A stretch of 64,000 nt of DNA from Amycolatopsis umgeniensis (GCF_014205155.1 NZ_JACHMX010000001.1:6882001-6946000), one strand, 5' to 3'; shown: positions 9,455 through 19,614, numbered from the stretch's first letter. Numbers and translations are program-made. Notes: generated from the sequence alone by a model not told the origin.

Positions 9455-9898
9455 CACTCGCGGGGCGCAATAGCGTACCGGTGAGTAGTCACTGAAAGGT
9501 GTATTCTCGACCGGTTGTTCGCTACTCGGGGTCGTTCTTCGGGGTGGCTTGTACATCCGTCGGTGTTGAATCTTTTTCGTGAATTAGGCCGATTCCGCGA
9601 CTACCGAAGAGTAGATTCAAGGATGACGCGTTTGGTGGGGCCGACGGCCGCTCGTGGGTGGCTTGTGTCGCCAGTACCCCCGGGGTCGGAAACTTGCGCG
9701 AACGCAGAGAGAAACCCCATGTCAAACCTTCGTGTGGGGTGGCACTGAAGACTGACGCACGGAAGTGTGATGGGCCGTCACGGGGCTCTCTGAGAGTGGT
9801 TGTAAGCTGCCCCTCGTCTCAAGCGAGATCATCCGGTCAAAGCCTGCTCAATACGTGAAAGAGCGCTTCGTAAGCTTAAAGATGCGACCTGATCTTGC

Positions 9899-9910
9899 TG
9901 AGTCGACTCA
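9899..9910. promoter_or_regulatory. 12-base perfect palindrome upstream of the micro-ORF
   Basis: TGAGTCGACTCA reads the same on both strands and lies about 30 bases upstream of the micro-ORF start, overlapping where a promoter would be expected (TTGCTG at 9895-9900). It could be a repressor or activator site. Chance occurrence is possible. Confidence 0.35.
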
Positions 9911-9941
9911 CGATAGCGGACATGAGAAGGAGCAGTCGACC

Positions 9942-9980
9942 GTGAACGGACTCGACATTTGGATTGTGTACGCAGCGTGA
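9942..9980 (+). CDS. Candidate 12-residue hydrophobic peptide gene behind the SARP regulator
   Basis: GTG-started ORF encoding MNGLDIWIVYAA. AAGGAG at 9927-9932 sits nine bases before the start, one of the strongest ribosome sites in the window. A perfect stem-loop follows 33 bases after the stop, so the ORF is placed like a complete transcription unit. A seven-codon ORF (ATG 9922) ends on its start codon with a GTGA overlap. The core LDIWIVYAA resembles short hydrophobic pheromones such as DILIIVGG, which act on TPR-containing Rgg regulators. Here the neighbour is a TPR-containing SARP. That functional reading is inference; translation is unproven. Confidence 0.45.
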   Translation: MNGLDIWIVYAA

Positions 9981-10012
9981 TGATGGAAATCATTCGCTGT
10001 GCGTAGGATCTA

Positions 10013-10045
10013 GGTTCTCCGGGTGTGGCGCTCGCCCGGAGAACC
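10013..10045. terminator. Stem-loop terminator between the micro-ORF and the convergent HTH gene
   Basis: Arms GGTTCTCCGGG (10013-10023) and its exact complement (10035-10045) enclose an 11-base loop. There is no T-run, which is common in actinomycetes. Confidence 0.75.
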
Positions 10046-10070
10046 GACCTCGAACTGTCGGTCAGGGTGG

Positions 10071-10385
10071 CTACTGTCGTCCTCGAGGGCGGAGGTCGAC
10101 ACCTTCCGCGAGCAGGATCCGGCGGGTCTGGTTGTAGCTCATGCCGTGGATGTCCGCCAGCTGCCGGATGCTCCTGCCTGCCAGGTAGGCGTTGACGAGA
10201 CCTGGCGGCGTGGGTGGGAGCTGGATCTTCGGAGGTCGCAGGGTGACAGCGGAGGCCAGTAAAATGGTTCGTACCTTTTGGTAACTCAGTCCATAGCGCT
10301 GAGCCAGGCTCTGGATCGTCGCGCCGTCGTTGTAGAGACGGACGAGCTCGGCCGGTTCGCCCGCGTTGTCGTCGTTCTCGGTCAC
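10071..10385 (-). CDS. Small protein with two tandem helix-turn-helix units
   Basis: About 104 residues built from two copies of a 35-residue unit: one beginning YNDGATIQSLAQRYGLSYQK and ending TLRPP, the other beginning YLAGRSIRQLADIHGMSYNQ and ending DLRPR. Each looks like a resolvase-type HTH plus a short beta arm. The same unit occurs singly at 57,272-57,532 and, broken, at 52,263-52,692. The family is widespread in actinomycetes and probably binds DNA, but its role is not established. A GTG at 10385 is chosen because the protein-like part starts there; the frame stays open to a GTG at 10493. Confidence 0.7.
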   Translation of the reverse strand: MTENDDNAGEPAELVRLYNDGATIQSLAQRYGLSYQKVRTILLASAVTLRPPKIQLPPTPPGLVNAYLAGRSIRQLADIHGMSYNQTRRILLAEGVDLRPRGRQ

Positions 10386-10710
10386 CGGATCATCGCCGCC
10401 CGCACAGCTCGATCGTCGCCCGAAGTGAGGACCCTGGTCTTCCAGGCTCCATCCCGATCCTCCAGACAAGGGCACGGAGGCTCGGTCGCACACCGCTGAC
10501 CGGGTATTTCACTCGATTGTGGTGCCCTTCACCGGCATGTCGCCGACAACTCGCGGGGTGCATGGTGTCCATTTCCGGAGTGCCGGGCCGCAACTCCATC
10601 GCTCGGAGGGGTCGGAAAGAAACCGACGGAAAGCTCGCGGATGGAGGTACCGCCGCTGCTCCGGCCGCTGTTGAATTGGACCAGACCATTCAACGGTGAT
10701 TGGAGTCCAC
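10386..10710. other. 325-base divergent intergenic region
   Basis: This lies between the small HTH gene and the sugar dehydrogenase gene. It must carry both promoters. I see no convincing repeat or RNA structure. Confidence 0.45.
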
Positions 10711-11898
10711 ATGACGCGACGCCACCTCCGCCGGGGGTTGTCCCTGGTGGCCGGGCTCGCCATGGCCGGAGCGCTGCTCCCGGCCGCGAGCAGCGCGGAA
10801 CCCCGGGAAACGCGGGGTGTTCCGCTCGGTGAGCTGACCGCCACGGCGACCCAGGTCGCGTCGGGGCTGGTGAACCCCACCGCGATCACGGCGCTCAACG
10901 ACGGGAGCGGCCGGATCCTCGTCGTCGAGAAAAGAGGGGTCGTCCGGGCCTACCACCCCAGGACCGGACTGGCCGCCAAACCGTTTCTGGACATCAGCGC
11001 CAAGGTGAACGGCGCGGACGTCGAACGCGGGCTGCTCGGGCTGGCGATCGCCAAGGACAAGCGGGTCTACGTCGCCTACACCCGCAAGTCCGACAGCGCG
11101 GTGACGCTGTCACGGGTCCGGCCGGACACCGGCGAGCTCACCGAGCTGATCACCCAGCCGCATTCCGAGTTCCCCAACCACAACGGCGGCCAGCTGGCGT
11201 TCGGTCCGGACGGGTATCTGTACTGGGGGATCGGCGACGGCGGCGGCGGGGGCGATCCGCTGGCCAGTGGGCAGCGGCTGGACACGTTGCTGGGCAAGAT
11301 CCTGCGCGTCGACGTCAACCGCGCGTGCCGTCCGCTGAAGTACTGCGTCCCGGCGGGCAACCCCTTCGTCGGTGTCGCGGGCGCGCGGGCGGAGATCTGG
11401 TCGTACGGGCTGCGCAACCCGTGGCGCTTCTCCTTCGACCCGGCCGACGGCTCGCTGTGGATCGGCGACGTCGGACAGGGCCGGTTCGAAGAGGTCGACC
11501 ATCTCGCCGCGGGCAAGGGCGGCGCGAACTTCGGCTGGTCCTGCAAGGAGGGCCCCGTCGTCTTCGATCAGACGCGGTGCAAGGACGGCGTGACCTACAC
11601 CGAACCCGTCTTCCACTACATCTCCGGCGCGGAAGGCTGCGCGGTGATCGGCGGGCACGTCTACCGCGGCAAGAAGTACGCCTCGCTCGCGGGCGGCACT
11701 TACCTCGCCACCGACTTCTGCCAGGGCACGGCGTGGGCCGTCCGCAAGAAGACCGACGGCACCTATGAAAGCGCCCGGATCGGCGAGTTCCCGCTCGACG
11801 CCACCACGTTCGGCACCGACCAGTACGGCGAGCTGTACCTCGCCGACGAGACGCCCGGCGGACTGCACCGGATCTCGTTCGCGCGCAAGGGTTATTGA
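10711..11898 (+). CDS. Secreted PQQ-dependent sugar dehydrogenase family protein
   Basis: 395 residues. A Tat/Sec-like signal (MTRRHLRRGLSLVAGLAMAG, ending AASSA) precedes a six-bladed beta-propeller of the glucose/sorbosone dehydrogenase family. Family hallmarks are FPNHNGGQLAFGPDGYLYWG, IGDGGGGGDP, SYGLRNPWRFSFDP, DVGQGRFEEVD and NFGWSCKEG. Enzymes of this fold oxidise aldoses or sorbosone outside the membrane using PQQ and calcium. Paired Cys residues in the second half suggest disulfides. The ATG at 10711 has GGAG at good spacing. No PQQ synthesis gene is nearby, so the cofactor and substrate are uncertain. Confidence 0.88.
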   Translation: MTRRHLRRGLSLVAGLAMAGALLPAASSAEPRETRGVPLGELTATATQVASGLVNPTAITALNDGSGRILVVEKRGVVRAYHPRTGLAAKPFLDISAKVNGADVERGLLGLAIAKDKRVYVAYTRKSDSAVTLSRVRPDTGELTELITQPHSEFPNHNGGQLAFGPDGYLYWGIGDGGGGGDPLASGQRLDTLLGKILRVDVNRACRPLKYCVPAGNPFVGVAGARAEIWSYGLRNPWRFSFDPADGSLWIGDVGQGRFEEVDHLAAGKGGANFGWSCKEGPVVFDQTRCKDGVTYTEPVFHYISGAEGCAVIGGHVYRGKKYASLAGGTYLATDFCQGTAWAVRKKTDGTYESARIGEFPLDATTFGTDQYGELYLADETPGGLHRISFARKGY

Positions 11899-11992
11899 GG
11901 GGCAAGGCAAGGTGTCGGGTTGCTCGCTCGCCTGTCGGCTTCGGGCGTCGCAACGCACCCACGACCAAGGCACGTTTGCCTTACCCCTCAAT
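11892..11992. repeat. Long-loop inverted repeat at the end of the sugar dehydrogenase gene
   Basis: The 17-base arm at 11892-11908 matches the complement of 11976-11992 at 16 positions. The loop is about 67 bases, so it may act as a terminator or simply be a relic. Confidence 0.4.
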
Positions 11993-12004
11993 GAGAAGCC
12001 GGGT

Positions 12005-12035
12005 CCTCGGCCGCGTCCGCCCGGCGCGGCCGAGG
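12005..12035 (-). terminator. Stem-loop terminator after the histidine kinase gene
   Basis: CCTCGGCCGCG (12005-12015) pairs perfectly with 12025-12035, two bases past the kinase stop codon. Confidence 0.75.
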
Positions 12036-12037
12036 GC

Positions 12038-13189
12038 TCACTCCGCTCGGGGCAGCCGGACCTCGACCGTCCAGCCGCCGTCCGGCGCCGGACCCGCCCG
12101 CGCCGACCCGCCCAGCGCGGTGGCCCGTTCCCGCATCCCGACCAGTCCCATCCCTCCACCGGTGTCCGGCGCGGGGCGTCCTCCGGCGGGGCCGTTCGTG
12201 ACGACGAGCGTGACCGTTTCCGGCGAGAACACGAGTTCCATCGCACGTCCGGCTCCGGGGGCGTACTTGGCCGCGTTCGTCAGCGCTTCCTGCGCCGCGC
12301 GCACCAGGGTGTGCGCGACGCCGCCGCCGAGCGGCCCGGCGGAGCCCTCGACCTCGAACGGCACCGCCTCTCCCGCGCACAACGCCGCCAAGGTCTTCTC
12401 CAGCGGCAAGGCGTCCTCGCGCAATTCGTGCACCGCCTGCCGCATCCGCCCGATACCGTCGACAGCCAGTGATCGCGCGCGGCGCACGGCGTCGCCGGCC
12501 TCCGCGTCCCTGCCCTTCGTGCCGAGGGCGTCGGCCATGTCCAGTTGCAAGGCGATCCCGGTCAGCGAGTGGCCGAGGACGTCGTGCAGTTCCCGCGCGA
12601 TCCGCGTCCGCTCCAGCAGGGCGGCCTCGCGCGACTCGGACGCGGCGGCCCGCCGGGCTTCGGAGGCGGCGCGTTCGGCGTTGAAGAGCGCGTCGCGCCG
12701 GTCTCGGCGGGCGATGCCGAGCAGCACCGGCAGACCCACCGAAAGCGCGAGCCACCACGGCCATCCGTCCGCCGCCGGAGTCACCGCGCCGATCACCGCG
12801 ACCGCCACCGCACAGCAGACGGCGTCGAGGATCGCGATCCCGATCGCCGTGGTGCGGGAGGCGAGTTTGATCCCGGCGACCACGGCGGCGAGGTAGGCGA
12901 ACATCGGCGCGAAGGTGTGCGGGGCCAAGGGAAGGAGTACGGCCGACGAGACCGCGTATCCGCTCGCGAGCAGGGTCTGCGCCCGCCGCGGAATCCGGTC
13001 CCACGGCAGGAACGAGACCACGGCGAAGAGCGCGACGAGGAAGAAGAGCCCCGTCGTCAACGGCCGGAAATGGACGTCCTGGGTGAAGATCCCGACCCCG
13101 GTCGCGACGGTCGCCGCCATGATCATGACAGGCCGGAGGAGCTGGTCGGCGAACCACTCGCGGCGGAGTACCGTCGGGCTTCCGGTCAT
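12038..13189 (-). CDS. Sensor histidine kinase of the NarL-type (HisKA_3) family
   Basis: 383 residues. Four to six membrane helices occupy residues 15-160. The dimerisation motif is ERTRIARELHDVLGHSL with the phospho-accepting His in ELHDVLGHS, and the ATPase follows with an N-box EALTNAAKYA and a GGGMGLVGMRERA G-box. It phosphorylates a LuxR-type response regulator, very likely the one at 13,834-14,493. AGGAG precedes the ATG at 13189. The frame extends upstream antisense to the next gene, which is a shadow. The signal sensed is unknown. Confidence 0.9.
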   Translation of the reverse strand: MTGSPTVLRREWFADQLLRPVMIMAATVATGVGIFTQDVHFRPLTTGLFFLVALFAVVSFLPWDRIPRRAQTLLASGYAVSSAVLLPLAPHTFAPMFAYLAAVVAGIKLASRTTAIGIAILDAVCCAVAVAVIGAVTPAADGWPWWLALSVGLPVLLGIARRDRRDALFNAERAASEARRAAASESREAALLERTRIARELHDVLGHSLTGIALQLDMADALGTKGRDAEAGDAVRRARSLAVDGIGRMRQAVHELREDALPLEKTLAALCAGEAVPFEVEGSAGPLGGGVAHTLVRAAQEALTNAAKYAPGAGRAMELVFSPETVTLVVTNGPAGGRPAPDTGGGMGLVGMRERATALGGSARAGPAPDGGWTVEVRLPRAE

Positions 13190-13279
13190 CGATGCTCCTG
13201 AAGGTGGAGAGGGTTCTCCACCCGAAGATACGGCCGCCGCCGCACGACGGCTCGCGCTCACCGCCTTAGCGTCGGAGTC

Positions 13280-13819
13280 ATGAGCACTCCAGTCGAAATC
13301 GTCCTGATCGTCGCCGCCGTCGGATACATCCTGATCCGGCGGCTGGCCGGGGACGTCGCCGAGGCGAAGCGGATGCTGCTGCTGCCCGCGATCCTCACCG
13401 TGATCGGCCTGTCCGATGTGGACGACAGCGTGAAATCCGCGACCGCGGTGGCGTTCCTGGCGGGCACCCTCGCGGTGAGTGTCCTGTTCGGAGTCCTGCG
13501 CGGCGTGAGCATCCGGATCTACCAGCGAGACGGCGTCGCGCACATGCGCTACACCTGGCTCACGATCGCGCTGTGGGCGCTGAACGTGGCCGCCAAGGTC
13601 GGCGCGAACCTGCTGCTGGGCCTGATCACCGGGGTGGCCTCCGGCGGCAACAGTGTCATCCTGACCATCGGCGCCGGCATGCTCGTCGAGGGTGTCGTGG
13701 TGCTCGCCAGGGCGGTGCGCACCGACAGCCGTATCGTCTGGAAGAAGGGCGAGGACGGCAAGGCGCACACCACGTCTCCGTTCCTCGACGATTTGCAGGC
13801 CAGGATGACCCGCCGCTGA
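13280..13819 (+). CDS. Membrane protein of unknown function, next to the two-component genes
   Basis: 179 residues with about four membrane helices (1-20, 30-45, 55-72, 95-125). The pattern starting MSTPVEIVLIVAAVGYILIRRLAGD recalls small CcdC/DUF1453-like membrane proteins, but I am not sure of the family. It is divergent from the kinase gene and ends 14 bases before the response regulator start, so it is probably cotranscribed with the regulator. It could be a sensor accessory or a target gene. Confidence 0.75.
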   Translation: MSTPVEIVLIVAAVGYILIRRLAGDVAEAKRMLLLPAILTVIGLSDVDDSVKSATAVAFLAGTLAVSVLFGVLRGVSIRIYQRDGVAHMRYTWLTIALWALNVAAKVGANLLLGLITGVASGGNSVILTIGAGMLVEGVVVLARAVRTDSRIVWKKGEDGKAHTTSPFLDDLQARMTRR

Positions 13820-13833
13820 CCGGAGGTGCCGAG

Positions 13834-14493
13834 GTGACCGTCTCGCTCGTCGTCGTCGACGATCAGGCGTCCGTGAGAGAAGCCCTCGCGGTGATGCTCG
13901 ACATCGCCGACGGCATCACCGTCGTCGCGACGGCCACCAACGGGGAGGAGGCCGTCGCCGTGGTCTCCCGGCACACGCCGGACGTCGTGCTGATGGACCT
14001 CCACATGCCGGTGCTGAACGGCGTCGAAGCGACCGGCCGCATCAAGGCCGCGGCGCCGGAGGTCCAGGTCGTGGTGCTGACCAGCCTGGACGACGACGAG
14101 TCGATCCTCGCCGCGCTCGAAGCCGGTGCGAGCGGCTACCTGACCAAGGAAGCCGACCGCGCCAAGATCGAGCAGGCCGTGCACACCGCCGCGGAAGGGC
14201 AGGTCGTGCTCGCCCCGGAGGTCCAGCGACGGCTGCTCACCCTCGCGTCACGCCGTGCTCGCGCGGCCGACGAGGGCGACCGGTTCGGGTTCACCTCGAG
14301 GGAGAAGGAGATCCTCGGGCTGATCGGCGAAGGCCTGCGCAATCCGGAGATCGCCGCGCGGCTGGTGATCAGCGAGGCCACCGTCAAGACCCACATCAAC
14401 AATCTGTTCGCCAAGGCAGGCTTCCATTCCCGCGCCGAGGCCGTCCGGTACGCGCTGAGCGCCCCGGCTCCCGCGCCCTACCGGTTCACCTGA
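13834..14493 (+). CDS. NarL/LuxR-type response regulator
   Basis: 219 residues. The receiver domain has the acidic pair VVDDQ, phospho-acceptor Asp in VVLMDLHMP and Lys in GYLTKEA. The C-terminal LuxR HTH reads FTSREKEILGLIGEGLRNPE, then IAARLVISEATVKTHINNLF. The GTG at 13834 follows CGGAGGTGCCGAG. The partner kinase is almost certainly encoded at 12,038-13,189, split from it by the membrane protein gene. Targets may include that membrane protein and the gene at 14,566. Confidence 0.92.
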   Translation: MTVSLVVVDDQASVREALAVMLDIADGITVVATATNGEEAVAVVSRHTPDVVLMDLHMPVLNGVEATGRIKAAAPEVQVVVLTSLDDDESILAALEAGASGYLTKEADRAKIEQAVHTAAEGQVVLAPEVQRRLLTLASRRARAADEGDRFGFTSREKEILGLIGEGLRNPEIAARLVISEATVKTHINNLFAKAGFHSRAEAVRYALSAPAPAPYRFT

Positions 14494-14498
14494 TCGCG

Positions 14499-14525
14499 TT
14501 TCATCAAGTTTTCATCCTCCCTCTT
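14499..14525 (+). promoter_or_regulatory. 11-base phased repeats TTTCATC upstream of the membrane-anchored protein gene
   Basis: TTTCATC starts at 14499 and 14510, and CTCTTT follows at 14521. The spacing and motif match the triple repeats at 28,082 and 30,469, so the same OmpR-type regulator, or a PhoP-like one, may act here. The inverted half-site present at the other two loci is missing. Confidence 0.4.
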
Positions 14526-14565
14526 TAGCGTGAGTTCGTCTGGTGAATTCAGCGATGGAGGCGAC

Positions 14566-15858
14566 GTGGAGCACTCATTCCCACCCGAAGGCGCGCAGTG
14601 GCCGCCGCCGCAGGGCTGGGTTCCCCAACCGGCCCCCGCGCCGCCCGCCAGGAAACCCCGGCGGTGGCTGCTGTTCGGCGGGATCGCCGGGCTCGTGCTG
14701 GTACTCCTCGCCGGACTGACGACGTGGCTGCTGTGGCCCTCGAAAGCGGGTCGCGAGCCCTTCGAACAGGCGCTCGCCGCGCTTTCCTCGGCGCCGTCTG
14801 TCCGGCACAGCACCTCCGCGGTCGGCGGGATGATCAAGACGGACGTCAAGACCACCGCGTTCGGCGAGACGTCCGGCACGATGTCCTTCCAGGGCCGGGA
14901 GATCGAGATCCTGGTCGTCGGCGGCAAGGTCTACTTCAAGGCGCCCGACGGCCTGCTGCCCGGGTCGCGTGCGGACTCGTCGGCGGCCGAGGATCTCAAG
15001 GACCGGTGGATCACCGGCGAGGACGCGTTGTTCGGCCCTGTCCTGCAACAGTTCGAGGCCCCGGAGAAGCTCGCCGCCCGCCTGCGCGAGGCGCTGGAGA
15101 AGGCGAAGGCGATTCCGGGCGACCAGAACGAGACCGTCCGCGACGTCCCGGCGATCAAGGCGAGCACGCCCGCCGGCGACCTGTACGTCTCGAAAGCGGC
15201 ACCGCACCGGCTGCTCCGCTACTCCGTGAGCGTGCCGGGCGGGATGCCGTCCGTCCCGAAGCTCCCGACGATGCCCGACACGGAGTCACGGCCCCGGATG
15301 CCTTCGGGCGGGAGCCTCGGCGAGTCCGATGTGGACGCTTTGTCGCCGGAAGAGACCGACGCCGTCTACGAAGATCTCATGTCGAACACCAAGAAGCTGT
15401 CCAACGCCGTCGACACCGGCGTGCGGTTCGACATGGACGGCGCGGCCACGGTCGCCTGCAGCGCTTCGGGCTGCACGGTGACCGCGAACGTGTCCAACTC
15501 CGCCTCGGCGAACAGCGGCGGGAAGGTCACCGGCCAGGTCAACGCCACGATGACCGCGAACGTGACCATCGGCGGCCGCTCGGCGGGCAGCTGTCAGAAC
15601 ACCGCGACCCTGCCGCTGAACGGCTCGGGCTCGATCAGCTGTGTCAACGGCGGGGCGGGCGGGGTCTTCTCGTCCGTCGAAGCGGAGAAGAAGGCGGACG
15701 CGGAGGCGCAGTCGCGGGCCGCGGGCGGGGTGCCGATCCAGTACCGGATCGAGAGCATCGCGTCGGTTTCCGTGGTGGCCGAGGCGATCGGGCAGGTCGA
15801 GATCACCCGGCTCGTCGACGAACTCTCGGAGCGGCGGTCGAAGCTCGGCGGCAAGTGA
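14566..15858 (+). CDS. Membrane-anchored extracytoplasmic protein of unknown function
   Basis: 430 residues. A Pro-rich cytoplasmic tail (EHSFPPEGAQWPPPQGWVPQ) is followed by one membrane helix (about 34-56, WLLFGGIAGLVLVLLAGLTT). The extracytoplasmic part has an LppX/LprG-like start and a C-terminal beta-rich part with two Cys pairs (CSASGC; CQNTA...ISC). The GTG at 14566 is preferred because GGAGG precedes it. The function is not known. It may be a lipid- or envelope-associated protein under two-component control. Confidence 0.8.
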   Translation: MEHSFPPEGAQWPPPQGWVPQPAPAPPARKPRRWLLFGGIAGLVLVLLAGLTTWLLWPSKAGREPFEQALAALSSAPSVRHSTSAVGGMIKTDVKTTAFGETSGTMSFQGREIEILVVGGKVYFKAPDGLLPGSRADSSAAEDLKDRWITGEDALFGPVLQQFEAPEKLAARLREALEKAKAIPGDQNETVRDVPAIKASTPAGDLYVSKAAPHRLLRYSVSVPGGMPSVPKLPTMPDTESRPRMPSGGSLGESDVDALSPEETDAVYEDLMSNTKKLSNAVDTGVRFDMDGAATVACSASGCTVTANVSNSASANSGGKVTGQVNATMTANVTIGGRSAGSCQNTATLPLNGSGSISCVNGGAGGVFSSVEAEKKADAEAQSRAAGGVPIQYRIESIASVSVVAEAIGQVEITRLVDELSERRSKLGGK

Positions 15859-15996
15859 CCTGGAAAACTGCCCGACCCGGACCACTACGGCTTCGCGGGC
15901 GACCGCTGCGTCAAGGACCTGCGTCTCGACTCCGGCGAGGGACCGGCCCGGCTCGACGAGGCCCTGTCGCACGAAACGCGGCTGGATGGAGATCAC
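15859..15996 (+). pseudogene. In-frame protein-like stretch after the stop codon (possible lost C-terminus)
   Basis: The frame continues for 45 codons past the TGA at 15856, reading PGKLPDPDHYGFAGDRCVKD and ending in RLDGDHP, with strong GC third positions and no start codon of its own. It may be the former end of the preceding protein or the tail of a deleted gene. Confidence 0.35.
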
Positions 15997-16000
15997 CCGT

Positions 16001-16063
16001 GATCGGGCGGGGAACTCGCGTGATCAGACGGCGAACTCGTGTGATTGGGCGGAGATCACGCCC
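16001..16063. repeat. Three tandem 21-base repeats between convergent genes
   Basis: Units begin GATCGGGCGGGGAACTCGCG (16001), GATCAGACGGCGAACTCGTG (16022) and GATTGGGCGGAGATCACGCC (16043). They occupy the gap between convergent genes and may act in termination or be a mobile repeat. Confidence 0.7.
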
Positions 16064-16069
16064 GATCAC

Positions 16070-16765
16070 TCACCAGGGGAGCGGCCCCGAGACGTCGAAG
16101 TAGCCGCCGGTCGGGCCGTCCGGCCCGATCGAGGCCATCCGGACGATGATCTCGGCGCCCTCCTCGACGGTCTGATGCCCCGACCGTCCATTGAGGTCTG
16201 TCGCGGTGTAGCCCGGCTCGACGGCGTTGATCCGCATCTCCGGGAACGCCTTGGCGTACTGGACGGTGAGCACGTTGACCGCCGCCTTCGACGCCGGATA
16301 CGACACTCCCGGATAGGCGTACGCGGGCGAGTCGGTCATGGTCAGCCCGGTGAGGGAGGCGAGGCCGCTGCTGACGTTGACCACCACGGGGGCGGCGGAG
16401 CGCCGCAGCAGCGGCAGGAACGCGTGTGTCACCCGCGCGGTGCCGAAGACGTTGGTCTCGAAGGTCGTGCGCAGCTCGTCCGCCGTCACGTCGGCGGCAC
16501 CGAGCATGGGCCGGCTTTCCACGCCCGCGTTGTTGACCAGGACGTCCAGCCCTCCCTCGGCCTCGATGGTCTTCGCGGCGGCTTCGACGGACGCGTCGTC
16601 GGTGACGTCGAGCAGGATCAGGCGTGCGCCCAGTTCTCCGGCGGCGAGGCGGCCGCGTTCGGCGTCGCGGCTGCCCAGGTAGACGGTGTGGCCGTCGGCG
16701 ATGAGGCGGCGGGCGGTCTCGCGGCCGAGGCCTTTGTTGGCCCCGGTGATCAGTGTCGTGGTCAT
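16070..16765 (-). CDS. Short-chain dehydrogenase/reductase
   Basis: 231 residues of classical SDR type. The coenzyme-binding TLITGANKGLGRETAR loop is at residues 3-19, NNAGV near 83, the catalytic Ser in NVSSG, YPASK with catalytic Tyr and Lys near 150-154, and PGYTATD after it. The Arg-containing loop after strand 2 suggests NADP. The ATG at 16765 gives the usual family start MTTTLITGA. It is divergent from an HTH regulator, a common arrangement in which the regulator controls the oxidoreductase. The substrate is unknown. Confidence 0.9.
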   Translation of the reverse strand: MTTTLITGANKGLGRETARRLIADGHTVYLGSRDAERGRLAAGELGARLILLDVTDDASVEAAAKTIEAEGGLDVLVNNAGVESRPMLGAADVTADELRTTFETNVFGTARVTHAFLPLLRRSAAPVVVNVSSGLASLTGLTMTDSPAYAYPGVSYPASKAAVNVLTVQYAKAFPEMRINAVEPGYTATDLNGRSGHQTVEEGAEIIVRMASIGPDGPTGGYFDVSGPLPW

Positions 16766-16868
16766 GGGATCAGCGTCGTCCCGGCGGGACCCGGACAGCC
16801 AGTCGACCGATCTTCCTGGGACTCGCGGTACCAGGCGGTTCCCGGGGGAGCGGGGCAGACTGGAGGAC

Positions 16869-17708
16869 ATGGCGGCGACGGAATTCGGAAGGGCGGTGCG
16901 GCGCTGGCGCGATCGTGTCTCGCCGCCGGACGTCGGCCTGCCCGAAGGCGGTCAGCGGCGCGCGGCCGGGCTGCGCCGCGAGGAACTGGCCCTGCTGGCG
17001 GGGATTTCCGTCGACTACGTGACCAGGCTGGAACAAGGCCGCGCGTCGCATCCGTCCGATCAGGTCGTCGAGGCGCTGGCGAGGGCGCTTCGGCTCTCCG
17101 CGCCCGAACGGGCCCACCTGTTCGGTCTCGCCGGGCTGGCGGTGCCGGGGCCGGACGTCGCCTCCGCGTACCTCACGCCCGGTGTCCAACGGCTGATCGA
17201 CCGGATGACGGGGATACCCGTCGCGGTGTTCGACGCCACCTGGACACTCCTGTCGGCGAACCCGCCGTACGCCGCGCTGATGGGTGATCCGTCCCAGGCG
17301 CGGGGGTTCGAGCGCAACGCCGTCTGGCGGCACTTCCTCGGCGAGGGCACGCGCGCCCGGCACACTCCGGAATCGTTGCGGACCTTCGAAGCGGTCCTCG
17401 TCGCGGATCTGCGCTCGGCGGCCGCCCGCTACCCGGCCGATCAGCGGCTCACCCGGCTGATCGCGGAGCTGCGCGGCGGGAGTGCGCGGTTCGCACGATT
17501 GTGGGACTCGGGCGCCGTCGGACGGCACGAGTCCGCGCGCAAGGTCATCGACCATCCGTCGGTCGGCCCGGTCGAACTCGACTGCGACGTCCTGACCGTC
17601 GAAGGCTGCGACCTGCACATCATGGTCTACACGGCCGAACCCGGTTCCGAAGCCGCCGAGCGGCTCGCGCTGCTCACCGTCCTCGGGACACAGTCCCTGA
17701 CCGGATGA
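16869..17708 (+). CDS. Helix-turn-helix regulator with MmyB-like ligand-binding domain
   Basis: 279 residues. The N-terminal XRE-type HTH includes GGQRRAAGLRREELALLAGI and SVDYVTRLEQGR, which is typical of this actinomycete family. The C-terminal MmyB-like PAS-type domain (from about 100) includes PVAVFDATWTLLSANPPYAA and ends in the conserved HIMVYTAEPGS region. Such regulators usually repress the adjacent divergent oxidoreductase gene until a small hydrophobic ligand binds. GGAGG lies before the ATG. Confidence 0.9.
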   Translation: MAATEFGRAVRRWRDRVSPPDVGLPEGGQRRAAGLRREELALLAGISVDYVTRLEQGRASHPSDQVVEALARALRLSAPERAHLFGLAGLAVPGPDVASAYLTPGVQRLIDRMTGIPVAVFDATWTLLSANPPYAALMGDPSQARGFERNAVWRHFLGEGTRARHTPESLRTFEAVLVADLRSAAARYPADQRLTRLIAELRGGSARFARLWDSGAVGRHESARKVIDHPSVGPVELDCDVLTVEGCDLHIMVYTAEPGSEAAERLALLTVLGTQSLTG

Positions 17709-17714
17709 AAGAAC

Positions 17715-17754
17715 AGCGCCGGACGAATGGCTTCGATGCCGCGCGCCCGGCGCT
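17715..17754. terminator. Bidirectional stem-loop between the HTH regulator and argG
   Basis: AGCGCCGG (17715-17722) pairs with CCGGCGCT (17747-17754), and TTT follows on the right. Confidence 0.55.
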
Positions 17755-17775
17755 TTCGCGTCCCGTTGGTTCGGG

Positions 17776-19401
<1,626 letters not shown>

Positions 19402-19559
19402 TCAGTCGCCGCGGGGTGTCGTGACCGGCGTGACCTTGAGACAACCTGTCGTCCTCGAGCAGGTCCGGCGTAGGTAGGTGAATACGGGGCCGTTCTAACC
19501 CTCGACGCCCCTCGCGACCACCCCGACTGGCCACGGCGCGGCCTCCTGGTCGCCCTGCG

Positions 19560-19614
19560 GTCCGTGAAGGCCTCCTTCCCTACCTTCAGGGTAGGCAAGG
19601 AGGCCTTCACGGAC
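19560..19614. repeat. Interspersed hairpin repeat with 25-base arms
   Basis: Arms 19560-19584 and 19590-19614 are complementary except for one position. The core GTGAAGGCCTCCTT recurs at about 27941, so this is a dispersed repeat family and not a one-off terminator. Confidence 0.8.
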
